Shown: piece by piece, positions 1 to 10,612 of the stretch | Numbering within the stretch: the stretch's first letter is position 1 | How the letters are laid out: the number at the start of each line of letters is the position of its first letter | Assembly: GCA_947501445.1 (NCBI GenBank) | Contig: CANMVS010000009.1 | Location: forward strand, 1-64,000 | DNA length: 64,000 nucleotides | Source of the DNA: an uncultured Rhizobiaceae group bacterium | Lineage (GTDB): Bacteria > Pseudomonadota > Alphaproteobacteria > Rhizobiales > Rhizobiaceae | Direction: 5' to 3' | Notes under the pieces: model-generated | The model's input: the letters and a program-made list of their open reading frames with translations, nothing else | Told to the model about the DNA's origin: nothing | Database searches by the model: none | Position numbers and translations under genes: made by a program

Positions 1-73
1 AAATCCCCCGCCGTCAACCCGGTCGAACGAACGCGCGCTTCTCAATGTGCAATAACCCGATGAATAATTGGGG

Positions 74-1402
74 CTAAGTGTCTGCTGCAAGCGGTTTTGC
101 AGGGTCACGTCCGATGCTGACATAGGTGAATCCATGCCGCGTCGGTTCCTTGCGTCGGTGAATATTGCGAAAGTCAATCATGAGCGGCTGCGCCATAGCT
201 TCTCTTAAGCGGTCAAGTTCAAGCGCACGCAGCACATTCCATTCTGTCATGATTACAACGGCGTGCGCTCCAACAACTGCCTCATAGGGGTCTGTTGCCC
301 AAACAACACTTGGATATAACTCCGCGGCCGCATCCATTGCCTTGGGGTCAAATGCTCTGACCTCAACACCGTTTTCAACGAGCATATCAAGTACGGGCAG
401 TGCCGGCGATTCACGGATATCATCTGTTTCCGGTTTAAACGCAACACCAAGCACGGCAACTGTCTTTCCAGCAGGATCGCCAATTGTCGATAGGACACGT
501 GCCGCCATATTCTTCTTGCGTTCTTCATTGACCGAAATTGTTGCTTCGACAATTTCCTGAGGTGCGCCGACCTTGCGTGCAAACGCGGCCAATGCTCTTG
601 TGTCTTTGGGAAAGCAGGATCCGCCAAATCCGGGGCCAGCGCGCAGGAATTTTTCTCCGATACGGTCATCCAGGCCGATAATTTCCGACACTTCAATAAT
701 ATTGCCGTCAACTTTTTCGCAAAGGTCGGCGATTTCATTGATGAAACTGACCTTCATTGCCAGAAAAGCATTTGCGGCATATTTGCTGAGTTCTGCCCCC
801 ACAAGTGACGCAAATGAAATGGGCGTGTCCTGCAGACTCAATGGCCGATATAATTGCTCGGTGACTTCGCGTCCGCGGTCATCGTGAATGCCCACAACAA
901 CCCGGTCCGGCCGCATGAAATCCTGAATGGCGGACCCTTCACGCAGAAATTCCGGATTGCTGACAACCGAGAAATCAAGCCCGGGTCGCAATGCGCTTAT
1001 TCGATCCCTGACGCGTTGGCAGGTGCCTGGAACAACAGTACATTTGACGATAACCACAACACCGTCCGACAAATGCGGAGCAATGTCTTCAACCGCACCG
1101 AATACATAAGACAGATCCACATCTTCGCCATTGGCTCCAGATGGGGTGCCAACGGCCAGAAAAATGACATTGGCGTCAGGCACGCATTCAGACACATCGC
1201 TGCTGAAATGCAGCCGATCCTCCTGTGCATTGGCGCGAATCATTTGCTCGAGACCGGGCTCATATATCGGACTCACATTATTTTTCAGCAATGCGATCTT
1301 GTCAGTGTTGTTATCAACGCACGTTACATCAAACCCAAATTCCGATAGACAAACACCCGTAACAATGCCGACATAACCGGTTCCGATAATCGTGATAATC
1401 AA
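74..1402 (-). CDS. ugd: UDP-glucose 6-dehydrogenase (UDP-glucose/GDP-mannose dehydrogenase family)
   Basis: N-term MIITIIGTGYVGIVTGVCLSEFGFDVTCVD Rossmann motif; catalytic GPGFGGSCFPKDTRAL; 442 aa full length. Confidence 0.95.
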   Translation of the reverse strand: MIITIIGTGYVGIVTGVCLSEFGFDVTCVDNNTDKIALLKNNVSPIYEPGLEQMIRANAQEDRLHFSSDVSECVPDANVIFLAVGTPSGANGEDVDLSYVFGAVEDIAPHLSDGVVVIVKCTVVPGTCQRVRDRISALRPGLDFSVVSNPEFLREGSAIQDFMRPDRVVVGIHDDRGREVTEQLYRPLSLQDTPISFASLVGAELSKYAANAFLAMKVSFINEIADLCEKVDGNIIEVSEIIGLDDRIGEKFLRAGPGFGGSCFPKDTRALAAFARKVGAPQEIVEATISVNEERKKNMAARVLSTIGDPAGKTVAVLGVAFKPETDDIRESPALPVLDMLVENGVEVRAFDPKAMDAAAELYPSVVWATDPYEAVVGAHAVVIMTEWNVLRALELDRLREAMAQPLMIDFRNIHRRKEPTRHGFTYVSIGRDPAKPLAADT

Positions 1403-1562
1403 AGTAGCCTCGCAATTTTACCTGTCAGCCGTTGCCGGTCAGTATCGCATATGAGTAAATGCGGCGTTTCCAACCTGAGTGCGAGCGGGTATAAACGCTC
1501 CACAGATTAATGCCATAGCAATATGTGTGTTTTCGAGCAACGACAACAGCGAGTTTCCTTGA

Positions 1563-2579
1563 ATGGTGGATAAAGTTTCAACCCCGATTATTGTCACGGG
1601 GGCAGCCGGCTTCATTGGCTTTCATGTCGCCAAGCGTCTGCTGTCGCGCGGCTATGATGTTGTTGGTATTGATAATCTGAATGACTATTATGATGTGAGC
1701 CTCAAAGAGGCTCGGCTTGACCAGTTAAAAACACAAAAAGGTTTTGATTTTTTCCGCACGGATATTGCCGACAGGAACGCTGTTGCCGATATTTTTGATA
1801 GGGTAAAACCAACCCACATAGCCCATCTGGCTGCACAGCCGGGTGTGCGGTATTCACTGGAAAATCCCCATGCCTATGTCCAAAGCAATGTTGCGGGATT
1901 TCTAAATATCCTGGAGGGGTGTCGCCATTGCGATATAAAGCATCTGGCCTACGCAAGCTCCAGTTCCGTATATGGAAACAGCCCAAATGTTCCATACCAG
2001 ACAGATCAGCGTGTTGATAATCCAATCAGTCTTTATGCGGCAACCAAGAAGTCCAATGAGCTTATGGCCCATGCCTATAGTCACATTTGGTCCATGCCGG
2101 TAACGGGACTGCGTTTTTTTACGGTTTATGGTCCATGGGGGCGTCCTGACATGGCGGCATATCTGTTTACCAAGGCCATTCGCGAAGGCACCCCAATTCG
2201 CGTTTTCAACAATGGCGCGCTGCGGCGGGATTTCACCTATATTGATGATATTGCAGAGGGTGTCGTCAAAGTACTGCTGTCTGCGCCGCACATCAAAACT
2301 GGCGCGGCCGATGAATACCAGCAGGTGGCCTCCAACTATCGGCTCTATAATATTGGCAACTCTGAACCCGTCGAACTCATGAAAATGATCAACACCCTTG
2401 AGGAACTGCTCGGGAAAAAGGCGATCAAGGAGTATCTGCCAATGCAACCGGGTGATGTTTTGGAGACATTTTCCGATACAACGGCACTTGAACGCGATTT
2501 CGGCTTTCAAATACATACCCCATTGGAAAAGGGGTTGGCCGCTTTTGTAGACTGGTATGACACATATCATGCCACCTGA
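1563..2579 (+). CDS. NAD-dependent epimerase, UDP-glucuronate 4-epimerase-like
   Basis: GAAGFIGFHVAKRLL, SSSVYGNSPNVPYQ, YAATKKSNE SDR motifs; adjacent to ugd. Confidence 0.9.
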   Translation: MVDKVSTPIIVTGAAGFIGFHVAKRLLSRGYDVVGIDNLNDYYDVSLKEARLDQLKTQKGFDFFRTDIADRNAVADIFDRVKPTHIAHLAAQPGVRYSLENPHAYVQSNVAGFLNILEGCRHCDIKHLAYASSSSVYGNSPNVPYQTDQRVDNPISLYAATKKSNELMAHAYSHIWSMPVTGLRFFTVYGPWGRPDMAAYLFTKAIREGTPIRVFNNGALRRDFTYIDDIAEGVVKVLLSAPHIKTGAADEYQQVASNYRLYNIGNSEPVELMKMINTLEELLGKKAIKEYLPMQPGDVLETFSDTTALERDFGFQIHTPLEKGLAAFVDWYDTYHAT

Positions 2580-3192
2580 ATCTGATTTTGCCGGATACGA
2601 CGGACCGGATTTATTTCTGGTACGTCATGGCCAGACAGACTGGAACAAATTGGGATGGTTCCAGGGAAGCAGCGATATCCCGTTGAATGCAACCGGCCAG
2701 CAGCAGGCACGATATTTGTCAGGTAAGTTGGCGGAGGAAATTCGGACGGGCGGCTGCAGCATCGCCGATCTTGCTATTTGTTCATCCCCATTGTTGCGTG
2801 CCAGCCGCTCAGCATCAATTATTGCCGAGGGATTGGGTCTTGTGCCAACCGCAATATCTGTACACAGTGTGCTGACTGAGATTTCATTCGGGCGCTGGGA
2901 GGGCAAAACGACAATGGAAGTCAAGGCCGCTTTTCCGCAAGAGCGACGAATGCGGAAATTGGACCGCTGGAATTTTTGTCCAATTGGTGGAGAGAGCTAC
3001 GCGGCGCGAATTGATGAAGTCCAAAATTTTTTGACAACCCTCAACAGACCGACAGTCATTGTGTCACATACCGGCATTATTCGGATGCTGATGACGCTGT
3101 TGGGCACAATTGACCAAAAAAAAGCAATTCTTGAGCCAATTTCCCACGAATTGATCTACAAATGGTCGGATGGAGCATTGGCACGGGTTTGA
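2557..3192 (+). CDS. Histidine phosphatase family protein (phosphoglycerate mutase-like)
   Basis: LVRHGQTDWN motif, SSPLLRASRSA, VSHTGIIRML; overlaps preceding ORF by 23 bp. Confidence 0.88.
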   Translation: MTHIMPPESDFAGYDGPDLFLVRHGQTDWNKLGWFQGSSDIPLNATGQQQARYLSGKLAEEIRTGGCSIADLAICSSPLLRASRSASIIAEGLGLVPTAISVHSVLTEISFGRWEGKTTMEVKAAFPQERRMRKLDRWNFCPIGGESYAARIDEVQNFLTTLNRPTVIVSHTGIIRMLMTLLGTIDQKKAILEPISHELIYKWSDGALARV

Positions 3193-3296
3193 AAATGCAT
3201 ACAAACATGCTCAAAACAAAGGACTGCGGGTAAAATACGAAGCAAGGCTGGAAAAAGCCAACCCGAAAAACGTTTGATAGGGGAAGAAGCTGTTTA

Positions 3297-5198
3297 ATGA
3301 GTAAGAGTAGTTCGGATCTTTTGCGAGTGGAGGACTTGCGGGTCGCGATCGGTACCAGGGAGCACCAGGTTGACGTCGTCAAAGGTGTCAGTTTTCGAAT
3401 TCCCAAGGGCAAAACCGTTGCGCTTGTTGGCGAATCAGGCTCCGGCAAATCAATTATTGCACAAACCATAATGGGAATTTTACCCGATATTGCATCCGTA
3501 ACTGGTGGTTCGATCAATTTTTACGATCCACTGGATGATGGCAAGCCGGTTGATATTGTAAAACTGCAACGTGATGGAAAGGAAATGCGTCAGCTGCGTG
3601 GCGGTCGCATTTCAATTATTTTCCAGGAACCCATGACATCGCTTTCCCCCGTGCACACGGTGGGCAATCAGATCGACGAGGCGCTTTATCTGCACCGCGA
3701 AGTCAGCCGTCGTGAATGCCAAAAACTCACAGAACAGATGCTGGAGCTCGTTGGATTTCCCGATCCCACGCGGGCCTATCACATGTATTCGATGGAATTG
3801 TCGGGTGGTCTCAGGCAACGGGCCATGATTGCCATGGCGCTCGTGTGTAACCCGGCGTTGCTGATTGCTGATGAGCCTACAACTGCGCTTGATGTGACGG
3901 TTCAGGCTCAGGTTCTTGCTGTCTTGAAAGACGTGCAGCAAAAACTTGGCATGTCTTTGCTGCTGATTACCCATGATCTGGGTGTGGTTGCCAATATGGC
4001 CGATGAAATTCTCGTGCTTTATCATGGAGAATTGATGGAGGCTGGCACGCTTGAAGATATCTTTCACAAGCCTCAGCACCGGTATTTGAAGGCATTATTG
4101 GCCGCTGTACCCCGTTTGGAAATGGAGCCGGGCGAAAAACTTGTTGCACTCAGAGAAATTGAACATCCGCTGCCGGATTCGTTCAAGGAACGCGCGAAGC
4201 AGCGTTTGCATGAACCCGATGACACAATTCTCACAGTCAACAATTTGACCAAGAGCTTTTCGACGCGAAAGGGAAGCAGGCTCATATCATCAGAGGCGGA
4301 CAAGGTCATTGCTGTTGATAATGTAAGCTTTTCTGTACGCTACGGTGAATGTTTCGGACTTGTCGGGGAAAGCGGCTGCGGAAAAACCTCGCTCAGCAAG
4401 ATGATCATCCATGCTTTGACACCAACCAAAGGCGAGATTTGCTTTAATCAGGGTGACCGGGAAATCGATTTGGCAAAACTGCGCGGCCGGGAGCTTTTTG
4501 AAGCGCGCCGTAATATACAAATGGTTTTTCAAGACCCTTTCTCGTCACTGTCTCCACGTTCAACCGTCATGAATATCCTGGCTGAACCATTGGAAATTCA
4601 CGGTGACGGCAATGCGAAGTGGCGCAAGGAGCGCGCCCGCGAATTGATGACGATGGTTGGTCTTTCACCAACATTCCTTAACCGGTATCCGCATAGTTTC
4701 TCGGGCGGACAGCGCCAGCGAATTGGCATTGCCCGTGCACTTGCGCTTGATCCTGATCTCTTGATTTGCGATGAGCCTGTGTCTGCACTCGATGTATCCG
4801 TTCAGGCTCAGATTCTAAATCTGCTGATACGATTGCAGCGTGAATTGAATCTGACGACAATTTTCATCTCCCACAATCTTGCAGTCGTCAACTATGTTGC
4901 AGACCGCGTTGCGGTCATGCAAAGCGGGCGTATCGTAGAAATTGCGCCAGGCGATGTGCTGTTTCGTGAACCCATCCATCCCTATACGAAAAGCCTGCTT
5001 CATTCCATTCCAACAACTGATTTGAAGCACCCGTTGGAACTGAGCGAGACGGATATTTTAACAAGCAGCGGCAGCGAAAAATGGGACACACAATTTATTC
5101 CTGAAGGGCCGGGCGCACCCATGGAAATGTTGGAGGTAGGCAAAAATCATTTTGTTCTTGTCCGCCCGAACAGTGATACGACGAGGCTTGTGGCATGA
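3297..5198 (+). CDS. Oligopeptide/microcin C-type ABC transporter, fused dual ATPase (YejF-like)
   Basis: Two Walker A (GESGSGKS, GESGCGKT) and two signature motifs (LSGGLRQR, FSGGQRQR). Confidence 0.93.
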   Translation: MSKSSSDLLRVEDLRVAIGTREHQVDVVKGVSFRIPKGKTVALVGESGSGKSIIAQTIMGILPDIASVTGGSINFYDPLDDGKPVDIVKLQRDGKEMRQLRGGRISIIFQEPMTSLSPVHTVGNQIDEALYLHREVSRRECQKLTEQMLELVGFPDPTRAYHMYSMELSGGLRQRAMIAMALVCNPALLIADEPTTALDVTVQAQVLAVLKDVQQKLGMSLLLITHDLGVVANMADEILVLYHGELMEAGTLEDIFHKPQHRYLKALLAAVPRLEMEPGEKLVALREIEHPLPDSFKERAKQRLHEPDDTILTVNNLTKSFSTRKGSRLISSEADKVIAVDNVSFSVRYGECFGLVGESGCGKTSLSKMIIHALTPTKGEICFNQGDREIDLAKLRGRELFEARRNIQMVFQDPFSSLSPRSTVMNILAEPLEIHGDGNAKWRKERARELMTMVGLSPTFLNRYPHSFSGGQRQRIGIARALALDPDLLICDEPVSALDVSVQAQILNLLIRLQRELNLTTIFISHNLAVVNYVADRVAVMQSGRIVEIAPGDVLFREPIHPYTKSLLHSIPTTDLKHPLELSETDILTSSGSEKWDTQFIPEGPGAPMEMLEVGKNHFVLVRPNSDTTRLVA

Positions 5199-7105
5199 TA
5201 AAGACAGACAATTTCATCGCCGTATTGCTCGGGTTGGTTCTGCTGCCAATCATGGTACTTGCTGCAAATGCGGCTCCAATGAATGAGCCCCCGGACCTTG
5301 AGCCCCTGGTTCTATCCGGTGAACTTCCCCCGATGGCTGAACGGTTGCCCAAACAGCCTTTGATCGTGGATTTCAAAGCGGATGAAAAATCCATCGGCCG
5401 CTATGGTGGTTCGTTGCAGATGTTATTGGGCAAATCCAAAGACATCCGCATGATGACGGTCTATGGGTACGCGCGGCTGGTCGGGTTTGACCATAGTTTT
5501 GCGCTGAAACCAGACATTCTTGAGAGCTTTGAGGTTGAAGAAGGGCGGATTTTTACGCTGCGTTTGCGCGAAGGTCACAAATGGTCAGATGGTTATCCCT
5601 TTACATCGGAAGACTTCCGCTACTATTGGGACGATGTTGCAAATGACAAGGAACTCACTGGCAAGGGTGTGCCACGGGTGCTGCTGTCGAATGGCAAGCC
5701 ACCCAAATTCGAAGTGTTGGATGAGCTGACGGTGCGCTATAGTTGGGATGATCCCAATCCTGCATTCACACTGGGTCTGGCTGGTCCGAGCCCGGCATAT
5801 ATCTACAAGCCGGCCCACTATATGAAGCAATTTCACAAAAATTATGTGGATCAGGTCAAGCTTGAAAAAATGGTGAAAGATGGCGAGTACCGCAATTGGG
5901 CAGCCATGCATATACGTAAGGGACGTCAATACAGGCAGGAAAATCCGGACCTTCCAACTTTGCAGCCCTGGCGGAATATGACGGAGGGTCCTTCCAAACG
6001 GTTTGTATTCCAGCGCAATCCCTACTATCACCGCGTCGACCCAACCGGCCAGCAACTGCCCTATATTGATGAGGTTGTTCTGCTCATGGGGTCAACGGAC
6101 ATCGTGCCGACAAAAGCCGGTTCCGGAGAAAGCGATCTGCAGGCCAGATACCTGCGTTTTGACAATTACACATTCCTCAAGCAGGGCGAAAAGGATCAGA
6201 ATTATCGGGTTCTGCTTTGGCGCAGCGGTGTGGCATCACAAATTTCCCTCTATCCGAACCTGAATGTCAAGGATCCCGAGTGGCGCCGGGTATTTCAGGA
6301 CGTACGTTTTCGCCGGGCCCTTTCGCTGGGACTTAATCGACACGAACTGAACGAGCAGTTGTTTTTTGGCCTGGCACGGGAAGGTGGCGATACGGTCTTG
6401 AGCAAATCGCCGCTCTATCAGGAAAGGTTTGAAAAACACTGGACACAACATGATGTCCCCCAGGCAAACAAATTGCTTGATGAAATGGGGCTGGACAAGC
6501 GTGATGATAATGGCACGCGCCTGCTGCCCAATGGTGAGCCGATGGAGATCATCGTTGAAAGCGCCGGGGAAAGCACGGAGCAGACAGATGCCCTTGAGCT
6601 GATCCGGTATCACTGGAGCGATCTGGGTATCCGTGTTTTCACGCGTACCCTGCAACGCGATATCCATCGCCGCAGGTTTTTGACCGGCGAAACAATGATG
6701 ACCATTTCCAAGGGCATGAATATCGGTCTGGCCACACCGGATTCAAATCCTGAAGAACTCGCACCCGTATCGTCGGCGCAGCCAAACTGGCCGGTGTGGG
6801 GACAATATACCGAGACTGCGGGGAAGGCGGGTGAGCCACCCAGTTTGCCCGCAGCAAAACGTTTGCTTGACCTGTATTTCCTTTGGCGAAAATCCACCAA
6901 TACGCCGGAACGCGTGGCCATCTGGTCAGAAATGCTGGAGATTTATTCTGAGGAAATTTTCTCGATCGGCATAGCGCGCGAGGCAATTCAGCCCGTCGTG
7001 GTCAATAGGAAATTACGTAACCTTCCGGAAACTGGCATCTATTCCTGGTCGCCGTCCGCATTTTTCGGCATCTACCGCCCGGATACATTCTGGTTTGAGG
7101 AATAG
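5195..7105 (+). CDS. Extracellular solute-binding protein family 5 (peptide ABC transporter)
   Basis: Signal peptide then GGSLQMLLG...KWSDGYPFTSEDFRYYWDDV; overlaps ATPase stop by ATGA. Confidence 0.92.
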   Translation: MIKTDNFIAVLLGLVLLPIMVLAANAAPMNEPPDLEPLVLSGELPPMAERLPKQPLIVDFKADEKSIGRYGGSLQMLLGKSKDIRMMTVYGYARLVGFDHSFALKPDILESFEVEEGRIFTLRLREGHKWSDGYPFTSEDFRYYWDDVANDKELTGKGVPRVLLSNGKPPKFEVLDELTVRYSWDDPNPAFTLGLAGPSPAYIYKPAHYMKQFHKNYVDQVKLEKMVKDGEYRNWAAMHIRKGRQYRQENPDLPTLQPWRNMTEGPSKRFVFQRNPYYHRVDPTGQQLPYIDEVVLLMGSTDIVPTKAGSGESDLQARYLRFDNYTFLKQGEKDQNYRVLLWRSGVASQISLYPNLNVKDPEWRRVFQDVRFRRALSLGLNRHELNEQLFFGLAREGGDTVLSKSPLYQERFEKHWTQHDVPQANKLLDEMGLDKRDDNGTRLLPNGEPMEIIVESAGESTEQTDALELIRYHWSDLGIRVFTRTLQRDIHRRRFLTGETMMTISKGMNIGLATPDSNPEELAPVSSAQPNWPVWGQYTETAGKAGEPPSLPAAKRLLDLYFLWRKSTNTPERVAIWSEMLEIYSEEIFSIGIAREAIQPVVVNRKLRNLPETGIYSWSPSAFFGIYRPDTFWFEE

Positions 7106-7113
7106 GCTTTAAC

Positions 7114-8112
7114 ATGTTGAAATATATATTTTTCCGGTTCATGGCGATGATTCCGACACTGGCAATAGCCAGCGTGTTGATCTTCACAATAGTGGAATTG
7201 CCGCCAGGAGATTACTTTGAAAGCTATGTGGCAGAATTGCAGGCTTCCGGCGAAACTGTTGACCCGGAGAAGATTGAATATCTCAGAGTAGAATATGGAT
7301 TTGATAAACCCGCATGGCAGCGATATTTCGGCTGGGTTTGGGGCATGTTCCACGGTGATTTTGGATATTCATTTGAGTATGAACGACCCGTTTCCGAGTT
7401 GATCGGCAGTCGGATATTTTTGACGATGTTGCTTTCGACCGTGACAATCATTTTCACCTGGCTGATTGCGTTTCCAATCGGCATTTACTCCGCGACCCAT
7501 AAATACTCAATGGGCGACTATGGTTTCACCTTTATCGGTTTGCTGGGATTGGCCATCCCCAATTTTCTTCTTGCACTCGTTATGATGTATTTCGCCAAAG
7601 TCTGGTTTGGCACCTCTATTGGCGGTCTGATGGACCCGGAATATATCAACGAACCCATGAGTTTGGCAAAGTTTGGTTCGATCATGGAACATATGGCGAT
7701 TCCCGTCATCGTCATTGGCACTTCGGGTACAGCCGCCATGATCCGCCGCATCCGGGCCAATCTTCTGGACGAATTGAAGAAACAATATGTGACGACCGCA
7801 AGGGCCAAGGGGGTGCCGCCCGTGCGTGCGGTCCTTAAATATCCTTTCAGAATGTCATTGAATTTCTTCATTGCCGACATAGGCAACATATTGCCCGCAG
7901 TGGTTTCCGGTGCAGAAGTTGTGGCGATTGTCCTCTCGCTGGAAACAACCGGGCCCTTGCTCATATCAGCTTTGCAAAGTCAGGATATGTACCTTGCCGG
8001 AACGTTCCTCATGTTCCTTGCCGTATTAACCGTGATTGGCGTTCTGGTTTCAGACATTTTGCTGGCCATTCTTGATCCGCGAATTCGCTTGCAGGGAAAG
8101 GCGCAAAAATGA
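7114..8112 (+). CDS. ABC transporter permease (YejB/DppB-like)
   Basis: MLKYIFFRFMAMIPTLAIASVLIFTIVELPPGDY; RANLLDELKKQYVTTARAKG EAA loop. Confidence 0.92.
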   Translation: MLKYIFFRFMAMIPTLAIASVLIFTIVELPPGDYFESYVAELQASGETVDPEKIEYLRVEYGFDKPAWQRYFGWVWGMFHGDFGYSFEYERPVSELIGSRIFLTMLLSTVTIIFTWLIAFPIGIYSATHKYSMGDYGFTFIGLLGLAIPNFLLALVMMYFAKVWFGTSIGGLMDPEYINEPMSLAKFGSIMEHMAIPVIVIGTSGTAAMIRRIRANLLDELKKQYVTTARAKGVPPVRAVLKYPFRMSLNFFIADIGNILPAVVSGAEVVAIVLSLETTGPLLISALQSQDMYLAGTFLMFLAVLTVIGVLVSDILLAILDPRIRLQGKAQK

Positions 8113-9287
8113 GTAACTCGTCACTTCCCGAGGCGGGCAAGCCGCTTGGGCACTTTGTGTCCACCGCAGAATTCGATCCACAGTCAACTGAAAAGCTGAC
8201 GCCGGCGCAGGAAAAATACTACTTCGCATCCCAAAGGCAGCTTATCTGGTGGAAGTTCAAGAAACACCGCCTGGCATATTATTCAGGCCTGTTCCTCCTG
8301 TTTTGCTATTTTGTAATCGCTTTTGCCGAATTCATAGCGCCCTATGATCTCTCGCATCGCCATATCGACGACATCTATGCACCACCTCAGGGAATACACT
8401 TTTTTGAAGACGGAAAATTTGTCGGTCCACGCGTTTATCAGCGCATCAAGACACTTGATATGGAGATTTTAAAACGCGAATACTCCGACAATATGACCAA
8501 GAGCTATCCGATCCGGTTCCTTTGTGAGGGCGACCCCTACCGCTTCTGGGGTCTGATAGAGGGCAATACACACCTGTTCTGTGTTGAGGGGAAAGGGGAT
8601 CTGTTCCTGCTTGGAACGGACAGGCTTGGCAGAGACATGTTCTCGCGCATTATTTACGGTGCGCGTATCTCACTGACGATCGGATTGATCGGCATTACCG
8701 TCAGTTTTGTGCTCGGTATTACCATTGGCGGACTGGCTGGCTATTACGGCGGCTGGGTCGATGTTGTGGTCCAGCGCATTATTGAGGTATTGCAGTCAAT
8801 TCCGAGCATACCATTATGGATGGCACTGGCGGCAATATTACCGGTGACGTGGAGCCCAATTCTGATCTATTTCGGCATAACCGTGATACTGGGTTTGCTT
8901 GATTGGACAGGGCTTGCACGCGCCGTGCGCTCCAAACTGCTGTCATTGCGAGAAGAAGACTACGTGCTTGCTGCGCAATTGATGGGGGCCAAGCCGCCAC
9001 GCATCATTGTGCGGCACCTTATCCCCGGTTTCATGAGCCATCTGATTGCGTCAGCAACGATAACCATACCAGCGATGATCCTTGGCGAAACTTCGCTGAG
9101 CTTCCTGGGACTTGGCTTGCGGCCGCCTGTAACCAGCTGGGGTGTATTGCTCAATGAAGCGCAGAACATCAACGTCGTGGTGCTTTACCCGTGGCTGATC
9201 TTACCGGTGGTGCCAGTCATTCTGGTCATTCTGGCCTTCAATTTCATGGGTGATGGACTGCGTGACGCTGCTGATCCCTATCACTAG
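8109..9287 (+). CDS. ABC transporter permease (YejE/DppC-like) with large extracytoplasmic insert
   Basis: FLLGTDRLGRDMFSRIIYGARISLTIG, EEDYVLAAQLMGAKPPRIIVRHLIPG; ATGA overlap with upstream permease. Confidence 0.92.
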   Translation: MSNSSLPEAGKPLGHFVSTAEFDPQSTEKLTPAQEKYYFASQRQLIWWKFKKHRLAYYSGLFLLFCYFVIAFAEFIAPYDLSHRHIDDIYAPPQGIHFFEDGKFVGPRVYQRIKTLDMEILKREYSDNMTKSYPIRFLCEGDPYRFWGLIEGNTHLFCVEGKGDLFLLGTDRLGRDMFSRIIYGARISLTIGLIGITVSFVLGITIGGLAGYYGGWVDVVVQRIIEVLQSIPSIPLWMALAAILPVTWSPILIYFGITVILGLLDWTGLARAVRSKLLSLREEDYVLAAQLMGAKPPRIIVRHLIPGFMSHLIASATITIPAMILGETSLSFLGLGLRPPVTSWGVLLNEAQNINVVVLYPWLILPVVPVILVILAFNFMGDGLRDAADPYH

Positions 9288-9356
9288 GGATTAAGGCATC
9301 ACACAGCTGAGACCAGACACCAATATCGTTCCCAGCTGGAAACGCGGATCGTAGAC

Positions 9357-9447
9357 CAGGTTTTGACGGAAACGGCAAAACCTGAATGCGTCAACAAAAT
9401 CAACGGCCGACACCGTTGTCCCGTTTCTGACAAAACGTGAAACGGTC
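9357..9447 (+). repeat. Dispersed two-hairpin repeat, copy A
   Basis: CAGGTTTTGACGGAAACGGCAAAACCTG hairpin plus CCGTTTC...GAAACGG hairpin; matches copies at 38030 and 56951. Confidence 0.85.
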
Positions 9448-9475
9448 TAAGGTGCAAAACCGTTGTGAATGGTGA

Positions 9476-10609
9476 CTACCGCGATATTATCGGCAATGTC
9501 TCGATAACCTGTTTGAAAACCGCCGCAACGGCTGGAATATCGTGATCTTTCAGGACCTGCCTGCGTCCATCTGTTCCAAGTCTGTTGCGCAGGGCAGTGT
9601 TCTCGATAAGGGATTTTATGGACGCTGCATAGGCTGACAGATCGCCTGCCGGTGACAACAGGCCACCGATGCCCTGTGATACGACCAGCGAAACCCCCGC
9701 CGTATCAAGGGCTGCAACCGGTAGACCACGCGACTGGGCCTCCAGATAAACCAGACCGAAAGCTTCGCCAATTCCGGGCCACACAAATATGTTGCTTTGG
9801 TCCATTATTGCGAACATGTGTTCGTGGGCGACACTGCCAAGCATCTGCAAGCGGTCCTCAGCAACAAAATTAAATAATTGTGCGACCTGTTGGCGCTCCG
9901 GGCCTTCGCCAGCAATGATCAAATTCCATTGCAAATGCTGAATGCGTTTGAGCGTATTGGCAAGACATTCATAGCTTTGCATTTTTGCGCCAGGCCGCAT
10001 CATTCCAGCAGCAAACAAAACCGGGAACTGATTGTCGAAAAGAGAGGTTCCCGGGGGCGTGGGGGCTGGCTGGCCGGCAGAATTCAAAAAGGGCTTCATG
10101 CGAATGGCCGTGCGCATGTCCGGAATGATTTCCTGCAGGTAATGCCAGTCGGTATCCTTGAGTACAAAATTGCAGTCAGCCTGTATCACGGCGTCACGAA
10201 CGGAGCGACGGCCAGCGAGCCAATCTGTCGGTAATCCCTGGCGTGTCCTGCAGGCCTCGGCGGTGACATATGGAATGCCAAAGTCTTTGGTCAATGTGGG
10301 ACCCAACCAGTCGGGCGATTTACAGTAGGGATGATAGGTAAACCAGACATGTGGAATTTGATCCCGGTCCTGCGACCATAAAGTACGCAGCCTCTTTTCC
10401 TCCGCCAATACATCCTTTCGACGTCGATCGAACAACTCCTGTTGCGGTCTTTTTTGATAGGAAATGACCTCTGATATGAGGTCCACCTTAAAACCTGCAA
10501 GCTTCAAAGCCTGCATCATCATTCTTGCAATTTCCCGGTCACCGGACGGAATGGGGTGAAACGGTGATTTCAATGGCGCATAAAACGCTATTTTCTTTTG
10601 CGCTACCAT
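9476..10609 (-). CDS. Glycosyltransferase family 4-like protein
   Basis: WPGIGEAFGLVYLEAQSRGLPVAALDTAGV GT-B C-terminal E-x7-E type motif. Confidence 0.85.
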   Translation of the reverse strand: MVAQKKIAFYAPLKSPFHPIPSGDREIARMMMQALKLAGFKVDLISEVISYQKRPQQELFDRRRKDVLAEEKRLRTLWSQDRDQIPHVWFTYHPYCKSPDWLGPTLTKDFGIPYVTAEACRTRQGLPTDWLAGRRSVRDAVIQADCNFVLKDTDWHYLQEIIPDMRTAIRMKPFLNSAGQPAPTPPGTSLFDNQFPVLFAAGMMRPGAKMQSYECLANTLKRIQHLQWNLIIAGEGPERQQVAQLFNFVAEDRLQMLGSVAHEHMFAIMDQSNIFVWPGIGEAFGLVYLEAQSRGLPVAALDTAGVSLVVSQGIGGLLSPAGDLSAYAASIKSLIENTALRNRLGTDGRRQVLKDHDIPAVAAVFKQVIETLPIISR

Positions 10610-10612
10610 TCA

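Noticed and set aside
1902-2570. 222-aa minus-strand ORF
   Set aside because: Opposite the intact epimerase gene; composition and lack of motifs indicate a shadow ORF.
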